The notes under the pieces: generated by a model
Told to the model about the DNA's origin: nothing
Databases searched by the model: none
The model's input: the letters and a program-made list of their open reading frames with translations, nothing else
Translations under genes and position numbers: made by a program
Part shown: piece after piece, positions 56,872-64,000 of the stretch
Numbering within the stretch: the first letter of the stretch is position 1
Layout: each line of letters begins with the position of its first letter
Origin: Chara braunii
Lineage: Eukaryota; Streptophyta; Charophyceae; Charales; Characeae
Length of the DNA stretch: 64,000 bases
Assembly (NCBI GenBank): GCA_003427395.1
Contig: BFEA01000583.1
Coordinates: 834,330 to 898,329 of the forward strand
Reading direction: 5' to 3'

Positions 56872-57293
56872 CCTAACAGTACTCAATTCATTCTCAATAA
56901 GTTACGAGGCCGAGGACCTCACAATTCAACCGGGGGGTATCTGACAGCATCAGCCAGCTTAGCTTTCATGTAAAAGACCTGTGAAGTTCTTCAAATGAAC
57001 TTTAATTTATCTGCAAAGGATAATCCTACCTTGACTTGTTGTGCCTACAGGAATAATAATATGAAGCTTAGTTCACTATTTACTGCATCTCAAGAAACCT
57101 GTAACCAACTGAGCAAGAACTCCTGTACTTTTTCAAGAGAGGAAAAAAAGTACTAGTAGAATATGCGCTAACCTACTCTGGGACTAACGCGGCCCAGTGG
57201 AGCGGCCTATGGTCCGATTCCTACAGGCACTCTCCTAATGGTCTACCTTGACCCTACGCAACCAAGTGTTCTGGTTGGTACTTCTATTGTCAA
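56872..57293 (-). mobile_element. 3' untranslated region and terminal hairpin of the minus-strand LINE
   Basis: Read on the minus strand, the end is GGTTGAATTGTGAGGTCCTC, GGCCTCGTAAC, about 35 more bases and then the poly(A). The GAGG...CCTC hairpin with the preceding GAATTGTG is shared with the SINE tail at 48,542 and with 33,151-33,175, and probably serves as the recognition site for target-primed reverse transcription. Confidence 0.65.
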
Positions 57294-60200
57294 CTCATCT
57301 TGTACTCTTAACCTCTACCACCCAGCTTGAGAAGGTCAGCCCCCTCGTTGGATGGACATCCTCGATCTGGTGCATCTTGGCCCAGGTGCTGCGGAACCAC
57401 TGGACTTGATTTGCACTACCTCTACCTGCACCAACTTTTCTCCTCCAGTCTACCCGGATAGCTTGTCTCAAACCTTGTTTAAAGAGTCTTTTGATTTCCA
57501 CGTTTGAGAGTGGCTTCTTGTGAAAGCGAGATTTGTTTCTGTCCTTCCAGATGATTTCGCAAATCAGGCCCCTTATCACATGTGCTATGTAACCCCAACC
57601 CCTGCGCCCACTCACTCCAGGTGGCAGGAAGCCCAAAAGTGCCATTTCTCCTCCCAGTCTACCTGCTGCCCTCCAAAATCTCTCCAGTGGTGGGCCCACC
57701 GATTCCACACTCTCTTCGAGGTTGGGGAGTCCCACCATAGATGTTTGGTAGACTCGAAGGGCCATCTGCACCTTGTGCAACCCAGATCGACCTCCATCCC
57801 CTTACTTGTCAGCCAGACCGCCGAAGGCGTCACCATAAGGGAGAGTAACCAAAGGATACTCACTTGTTTTCCGTTCGAAAGAGAGGATAACGTTTTTCAC
57901 AAATTCTCAAACTCAGGTTCTGCTTCTGATAGGTCTCCGTTCCACATAGCCTGCCATCTTGGTGCTGCAATCTGCGTAGGCTTTTTCAGCCCTGCCTGAG
58001 CTAACCGATACCCATGTGCCACTTAGTAATTCATCAGACTTAGGGCTAGCACTCCTGGCTGTTTCTCTTTCCATCCCCAGGCCAAGGGGTCGATACACAG
58101 CTGGCGTACGGAAGTCCTTCCCACACAGTTCAGAGTTAGGACTTGGGCGAGAGGACCCAACTTCTTCGCTTCCACCACACGGACTTGTGCTGGATTATCC
58201 CATACCATGATCGTTTCTTCTCCCTGTTGGGCCAGGGTGTTCGATGGCCCTCCGCTGCGTCATCTTTTTACTCTCCGAAAGTCGTTGGGTAACATTCTAA
58301 CACCTTCCATAGGACATTGCCTTCCAACTCCTGATCCGAGATGTACCACGTACCCGTGGGGTCGACTCCCAACGGGCCCAACAGATTCAACCAGTCATGT
58401 GGAATTGCCTCTATAACCTGTCTCCAATGTTCCTCTACCCTTTGCAGCCCTCTCAGGATCTCCTTTACTTCCCCAAGCGGCTTCCAACTGCCAAGAGTTG
58501 TGGACCATAGGTCCTCGATTCGAACGACCCCCCGCCTGATCCAGGCTTGTCCGAAGGATCCTGCCGTTCCATCTTCTACCAGCGGTGTTCCATTCTAATA
58601 TGTGATGCTTTGATTTTCGAACAGTATCCGTCACATCACTTCTTCCTTGGTTGACGGATCCCTTTGTTCGTCTGTGGAGAGTTTTTTCCAAGCCTTGCGT
58701 ACTGCCTCCCAAAAGCATGATTTCAACCGTTTTTTTTTTAAGGACGGGATGAAAAAGCACGCCCACACATCCTTTGCTCTTCTCAGTTTCCAGGCTTTCG
58801 TCAAGATGCGTTCTGCCAGGATTATCCAGTGTTCCGATGGATCTCTTGCCGCCACTTTTGCTATCCATTTCGGAGTTGAGCCTGATTCCTTCGAGCCGGA
58901 TCTAGGAGACCTAGGCCCCCCTTGTTTCGTGGGAAGGTCAATGTGTCAAAGGCTACTTTGGAGACAAACCTTCCATTGCTTGGAGCTTTGGGTTTCCATA
59001 TGAAACGTGATGCCAGCCTCCTAACAGCCTTTACTACCCCCGCTGAGAACTCCCTGACCGACGTGACAAACCATAGGATTGAGAACAATGCAACGTTGGT
59101 GACCAGCGCTCTCCCAATCAAGGACAGGTGCCACGATGCTCTCCAAAATCTGAGTCGTGTCACAATCCTCTGTTGTAGGATGAGACCTTGGGAGGACACG
59201 TCTATCTGCAGACTAACTAAAATATCCAAAAATCTTTCTTCTTCCCCTCTCTTCACCCTTTTCATGCCCCACTCCACCTTTAGTTTGAACTGAAATGGCA
59301 ACAAGTAGGATGATTTGTTCTAGTTGATTGTGGCTTCTGACAGCTCTGAATACTCACACATCACCGTCTTGAGTGTGTGCATCGAGCGAACCGTGTTCTC
59401 GCTGATCACGAACAGGTCGTCCGCCAAGGCTTTCACTTTGCATTCTTCCCCGTTGTGAAGTTGCAGCCCTCTGATATCCGGGTGACGTCGGATCTTGTTG
59501 AGCAAGACTTCCATTTGTAGCACAAAGAACAGTGGGGCTAGAGGACACCCCTGGCGAAGGAAACGCGACAGTGGAAATGGGATTGACAGGTGTCCATTAA
59601 CCATTACCGCCGAGGATGAGAACGTATACATTGCAATATCCCAGGCGCAGAAATTGTCTCCGAACTCCATCCGCCTCAAAGTGGTGAGGACGAAAGTCCA
59701 ACCCACTTTGTCGTAGGCCTTCTCTAGATCTAGCAGTAGAACTGTCGTGTCTAAACTCTCCTCTTGCACTACTTCAAGGGTCTCTATGGTCGTCACTATA
59801 TTATTGAATATAGACTGGCCTTGTACAAAATCCCCTTGGTCCTGCTCTACCAGCTCCGAAAGATATTTGGAAAGTCTGCGTGCTAAGGTCTTAGCCAAGA
59901 TCTTGTATGAGACATTCAGAAGTGAGAGAGGGTGTCAGTTTTTGAGCTCCGCTTTGTCCCATTTCTTGAAGAGAACCGCAATCACTCCATGAGTCGTGTT
60001 TTTTCCTAGTTTACCCCCTACTAGGATCTCATTGTAGAGTTCTACTAGCAGGGGGGCAAACACTCCCCAGTTCGCTGCATAAAATTCAACTGTCAATCCG
60101 TCGACCCCTGGCGATTTGCCTCTTGCCATGACTTTCAGTGTCTGTGTCGCCTCCTCCAACGTGATTGGTTTATCCAGGTCTAGCCTAGCTGTGGTCTGAA

Positions 60201-61559
60201 GCTTGACTGAGGTACTTTCCCATATGTCTGAGCCCTCTGAGAGGTCCGTGTGCACATCGTCATGTGGTTTCCTAGTGGTGAGAATATCCGCATAGTACAT
60301 CCTTGCGTATTGGAGCATGCCTTGTGCTGAGCAGGCCACCGGAGCGGACTTGTCAAAGGGGTGCTTGAGTTCTACCATCTGCTGCTGCATGCGTTTAGGA
60401 AGCAACTTTTGAAAAGTCTCTTTCGACATCTTGTTGTTTGTCTCGATGTTCTTTTCCTTCAACAACTCTAGCCACATCTTCGGTTTGCTCTCCTGAATAC
60501 TGTCCCACTCCGCCATTCTCTTTTCCCTTTCTGCTGCCTTCACCATCATTGAGATGAGGTGTCCATCCATTCGTTATTCTGCCTCCTCCACTCTCCTTTC
60601 GCACTCCGCTTCCTCCTATTTCTTAACTTAGCCAAGATCCGTGATATGACATCTAGTACTCCGGATGCGATGGCGATACCGCCATCCAACCACTCGGTAG
60701 TGAAGTCAAACGAGTTTCTTGTACTTTCCCATCTTGATAAGTGATATGAGACCCAATCCTTCATTCTTGGGGTTTCCAGGATTTGACTGTTTATTATGAA
60801 GAAACCTCTGCCCCTCTCAATACCCAGATGTAGTCAGATGTCTGCCATCACCGGCTTGTGGTCGGAGATGGGGTTGTAGATTTGGCGGACCGATGTCACT
60901 CAGTCCATTACTTGCTCTATCAACAGGAAGTAATTCAGTCGTCTTCTTGTCACCAGTTGCCTGTCCCGGAAATTGTGGGAGATCCAAGTGAATCTTGGGT
61001 CCCCCGGATTCAGTATAGCAAACGGATCTGAGAGGACGAGCTCTAAACTGAATTCCAACAAGGTTTGCACATCCCCCCAGTTAGCAGATGGGGCTCCTGG
61101 TTTGAAAGCTTCATCTAAAGACACGTTTCAATCCCCCATTAACAATTTGTCCACTTGGGGGACATGAAGCATTAGCCTTGAGAAAAATCGTTCTCTTTCC
61201 CTGCTCTCCGTCGGGGCGTAAATAAACATAAACGCTCATTCCTCATTGCCTATGCTCACCTTTAGCCACACCCATCTGCCCCATATGTCCACCTTTGAGT
61301 TTATTACTTGCGCCTGTAGGTCCCTATGCAACAAGATCCCCACCCCGCTTCGGGTACCTCTCGCTGGCGCCCACACCTGCGGGCCGTCCCACCACATAAA
61401 AAACTCCTTCAGTTTATCTTCATCCAACTTCGATTCTTGTAGCAGAATACAGTTAGCTCTCCATTCATGCAACCAACTCTTCAGTCTTCGTCATTTTTCC
61501 CTCCCGTTTGTGTCCCCCAGACTGTGCACATTCCAGGAAACCGCTCTTATCTTATCCAT
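57294..61559 (-). pseudogene. LINE ORF2: APE endonuclease, reverse transcriptase, C-terminal zinc motif; nearly intact
   Basis: The ATG at 61,559 gives MDKIRAVSWNVHSLGDTNG. Endonuclease (61,559-60,800): VSWN, ILLQESKLDEDKL, GTRSGVGILLHRDL, IYAPT, LLMGD then a stop where Trp-Asn is expected, and SDHKPVM. Reverse transcriptase (60,570-59,320): ARGKSPGVDGLTVEFYAANW, LLLDLEKAYDKVGW (box A), SRFLRQGCPLAPLFFVLQME (box B) and KALADDLFVISE (catalytic ADD intact). Thumb and C-terminus follow (59,304-57,294) with CTRCRWPFESTKHLWWD, whose last Cys is Ser, and IICEIIWKDRNKSRFHKKP-like sequence. Stops at the GDWN, KNWRP and INWNKSS positions are all Trp TGG changed to TGA/TAG; some frameshifts occur around 58,800-57,800. 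Confidence 0.85.
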
Positions 61560-61707
61560 CAGCTTGTTCTATTCCCGCCTGAAGTTGGATTCGGGTGTCT
61601 GCATTGATCCTTTCGCCTTGTGTTTGTTCCTTCACTGCCCCTCCTTCAGTTGCTTGCGGCCTGTGAAGCGAGTTTCTCCTCGAAGAGCCTGTTCTGGAGG
61701 ATGTTGA

Positions 61708-62904
61708 GCGTCATTCTTCAGTCACTTTCTGTGCTAGAAAACGAGAGTGCAGGTTCTCTTCGTCAAGCAGTTTCTCATTCGCGTTCAGCAGTACTAAGCC
61801 ATAAATTCCCGGGAGGATCTTGACATGTTCCAATTCTTGTCTATCCCGTTCCCTAACAAGATCCGCATGGAACCATTGGATCCCTGCTCGGGCCAAGGTG
61901 TCCGTGACTTCTGTTAGTATCCTTGCGTCCAGAAGAGGAAAGTACAACTTTGTATATCCTTAGACAAATTCGCATAGGACGCTGGCCATGGTGGAGTGTG
62001 GGACTAACCTCACTGGAATGTGATCTCCATATAACTTCTTTGTCTCCCCAAAGATCATATTCGGTGTGGGAGAGCAATCCACCTCCACCGTGGGGATATA
62101 CGACTCTCCCGCTTCATTCGTGAGAGCTAGGAAGCAAACTCCTTCGGTTGATCTAGTGCACACTAGTGGCACCAGATTCCTTTGCACTGATTCCATCTTG
62201 TTCCTGTCCACTGTATCTGCCCTGCGGTTTTTGTCCGGGATCCTGCGACTCTCCACCTCTTGCCTGCCGCGGTACCTCTGCCTAGATGCCGCCGAACTCT
62301 CCATCGAAGAGGACTCGCCTGAAGCGGACCTCTCTTCTTCACAGCATTCGCTTCCCCACCCTTACTCTAGAGTGTGATGTAACTGACGTCTTTGAGAGCT
62401 CCTCCTGAATTGTTCCTCCCCCGACTGGCTGTCTGGATGTCTCTCCCCTTGCTGTCTCTTCGTTGCCCCTTGCGCTTGGATTAGGGCCTTGGTTACTATG
62501 CCTCCATGACTAGGTGGGGTCACCTATGTTCCTCTGAGATTCTTCCTTCCACGCGTCTCACCTGGCATTGTTTACCCTCGAGCAGCGTCTGTTTGAGCCG
62601 CCTCTCCCTTCCCATCTAGAAAAGTCTAGAGACGGGAGACCTCTACTTGTGGCCTGTGGGGCGTGATTTCGCCGGTCATATGTGTCTGAGGGATATCCTG
62701 GCTTGGGATGTTCCACCTGTATCTGCTGGACCACGCGGTGCAGATCCCTTGGTACTTGGACATTGCCTTCATACATTGGTCCCGCTTGATACTGGCTCTG
62801 TTGCTGATACAGTTGTTGCTCCTGCCAGGGGTGGTACGTCGCTGTTTCTGGTAAACCTCCACATACTGGCCCTGACAAGCTTCCACCTGGCCACTGGCCA
62901 TTGA
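61708..62904 (-). pseudogene. LINE ORF1 C-terminal half with a conserved domain of unknown function
   Basis: After the stop at 62,948 the sequence continues in another frame: a Gln-, Tyr- and Pro-rich linker (EQQLYQQQSQYQAGPMYEG), then basic RQRYRGRQEVESRRIPDKNR, then a folded-looking segment (62,170-61,711) with VCFLALTNEAGESYIPTVEV, IPVRLVPHSTMASVLCEFV, YFPLLDARILTEVTDTLA and KILPGIYGLVLLNANEKLL. It ends at 61,708, about 150 bp before ORF2. The segment is recognisable in the two plus-strand LINEs (42,830-42,940 and 51,547-51,750). Its function is unknown; position suggests part of the ORF1 RNA-binding protein. Confidence 0.65.
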
Positions 62905-62950
62905 CTAGTCTAGCCTCGTTCCCTCCTCCTGTCCAGTCGTTCCCTGGGAG

Positions 62951-64000
62951 TCAAGGATGCATCAGGGGAGGACCTGCACTAGAGGCCGGCCCACCGTACC
63001 AGTTTTGTTGGCCCCTGTGTGGCTCTTCTCTGTGCTGTCCTTGAGCGTTGTGGCCGCTCGCTTGCTGTACCTGTTGGTGATTAATCCTCCATTGTGTATT
63101 TACTCCCCCGTTTTCAAGGCCCGTGCTTTGAGTCACTGCATCCATCGAAACACGTTGCTGATGGTAGCCTACCATATGATTCGCTGCCAGTACAGCTGCA
63201 GTGCGCGGGTGCGTTACATTCTGCGTACCCTGTGCACCCTGCCCCTGGGGGGCTCTCCCAGTTGCTGTTTGAGAGTGCACTTCTCCGCGGTGCGGCTGCT
63301 CTTCCCTGCCATCGCGCTCCTGGTTCTGCATGTGCTCTCTGAATCGCGCCCTGTGACCTCCCTGCCTTTCTCCCTTTCCTCTTCGCCAATCCTCACTTTG
63401 TCTGAGTCTTGGGCAGTTGTCTTCCGTATGGAAGTACCATCTGCACCTCTTGCACCAGTCTGTGTAGGGGGATACAATCTCGACCCTCCACTGCTCTCCC
63501 TTGGGCGATTGGATGATCAACTCATCGTCAATCCTGTGCCTTGCCTCGGAGGGCATGTCCATTTTAACATTCATTAGTTTTGGACGGTCATTATCGTATT
63601 CCGGGGTGTGTACATCCAGGATTTCACCAAACATGCCGCTGACCGCACTCCTCAGGAAGTAGTAAGCATTGAGGGGGACCCTCAAGGCCATTATCCATAA
63701 CTTTGTTTTTGCTTCCTGAATTCGAATGTCTTGAAGCTCTTGCTTAGTTAACCGGGGTTTGAAGTGCACCAGGTATAACTTGTTCTCCAGCTTGATCGAC
63801 AGCTCCTTCTGTTGGATCAGCCAGTCAGCTATCTCTTTCGCCTTGGCCACGTATGAAGCTACATTAGGGCCTTCAAATTTTACTCTACCCCTCCGAGCTT
63901 CCGGCTTAAAGAGACGCTTTGCCGTCCATCCGTCTTCATATGCTCGGATGAGATCTTCCTTGTCCGCTCTTGACAGGTTCCTTGCGTTTCTTTGAAAGGT
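62951..64000 (-). CDS. LINE ORF1 N-terminal half (gag-like, CCHC zinc knuckle), cut by window end
   Basis: Open on the minus strand from the window edge to a stop at 62,948-62,950, about 350 codons. It starts off-window, the first visible part being NARNLSRADKEDLIRAYEDG, then VKFEGPNVASYVAKAKEIAD, a globular segment (LWIMALRVPLNAYYFLRSAV) resembling the RNA-binding-like domain found in plant LINE ORF1, and the zinc knuckle CKRCRWYFHTEDNC, an exact CX2CX4HX4C (about 63,445-63,404). A long Gln/Arg/Gly/His-rich tail follows. The product would coat the LINE RNA. The frame is intact here, whereas the two plus-strand copies are degraded. Confidence 0.8.
   Translation of the reverse strand, partial: TFQRNARNLSRADKEDLIRAYEDGWTAKRLFKPEARRGRVKFEGPNVASYVAKAKEIADWLIQQKELSIKLENKLYLVHFKPRLTKQELQDIRIQEAKTKLWIMALRVPLNAYYFLRSAVSGMFGEILDVHTPEYDNDRPKLMNVKMDMPSEARHRIDDELIIQSPKGEQWRVEIVSPYTDWCKRCRWYFHTEDNCPRLRQSEDWRRGKGERQGGHRARFREHMQNQERDGREEQPHRGEVHSQTATGRAPQGQGAQGTQNVTHPRTAAVLAANHMVGYHQQRVSMDAVTQSTGLENGGVNTQWRINHQQVQQASGHNAQGQHREEPHRGQQNWYGGPASSAGPPLMHP

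Larger units (their letters stand above)
56858..64000 (-). mobile_element. Near-complete LINE (L1-type), running off the window
   Basis: At least 7.1 kb on the minus strand, from ORF1 at the window end to a poly(A) seen as 14 T at 56,858-56,871. Order: ORF1 with zinc knuckle, ORF2 with endonuclease, reverse transcriptase and C-terminal zinc motif, a 3' untranslated region of about 420 bp, terminal hairpin GAGGCCGAGGACCTC (56,906-56,920), poly(A). It is the best preserved element of the window: long frames remain and the reverse transcriptase catalytic residues are intact. Most of its inactivating changes are single G-to-A stops plus a few frameshifts. The 5' untranslated region lies outside the window. 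Confidence 0.85.

Noticed and set aside
57520-57999. 159-codon plus-strand frame
   Set aside because: Antisense of the LINE ORF2 C-terminus with its CX2C zinc motif.
62957-63577. 206-codon plus-strand frame
   Set aside because: Antisense of LINE ORF1, whose minus-strand frame has a clear CCHC knuckle.
56858-64000. Currently active LINE
   Set aside because: Catalytic residues of the reverse transcriptase are kept, but there are several in-frame stops, frameshifts in the C-terminal half and a stop in ORF1.

Overview
The window is repeat-dominated nuclear DNA, most likely from a land plant or a close green relative. Three things point there: plant-type L1 LINEs with an APE endonuclease, a reverse transcriptase and a zf-RVT-like C-terminus; a Ty3/gypsy chromovirus integrase with a classical chromodomain; and decayed 25S rRNA pieces of plant type. 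I cannot place it below that rank. I see no intact host protein-coding gene and no functional RNA gene. Every long reading frame I could interpret is part of a transposable element or a by-product of tandem repeats.

Layout. (1) 1-3.4 kb: (TC)n-rich minisatellite, a 155-bp tandem repeat, then the 3' part of a chromovirus (integrase C-terminus plus chromodomain) on the minus strand. (2) 3.4-27.0 kb: a satellite with an 81-bp monomer in two forms (A and B) that share about 60 bp and differ over about 20 bp. It is organised locally in higher-order units of about 1.2 kb and contains four roughly 630-bp chromovirus integrase islands with the same junctions. It has an inverted block at 17.04-18.58 kb and an assembly gap (90 N). 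Two blocks end at the same junction with a rearranged 25S rRNA fragment (18.6 and 27.1 kb). The second rRNA copy is split by a tRNA-derived SINE with a perfect 18-bp target duplication. (3) 28.3-31.5 kb: a large inverted repeat with arms of about 0.68 kb, its spacer carrying a chromodomain fragment and 71-bp dyad elements. (4) 31.5-34 kb: microsatellites and direct repeats. (5) 34.3-64 kb: a LINE graveyard. There is a plus-strand LINE broken by three minus-strand retroposons (34.3-39 kb), a second plus-strand LINE (40.6-48.0 kb) with a hAT-like MITE in ORF1, a SINE with a LINE-like 3' tail (48.0-48.6 kb), a third plus-strand LINE (49.9-56.8 kb), and a much better preserved minus-strand LINE (56.86 kb to beyond the window end).

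The elements explain one another. The LINEs are the likely source of reverse transcriptase for the SINEs and poly(A)-ended retroposons, and one SINE shares the terminal hairpin of the best preserved LINE. Comparing paralogous copies reveals empty sites for the SINE and the MITE. The satellite, integrase islands and rRNA fragments appear to have been amplified together, which fits pericentromeric or other constitutive heterochromatin. The LINE stop codons I inspected closely are mostly TGG to TGA/TAG, and satellite variants are often CG to TG/CA, as expected for methylated, silenced DNA.
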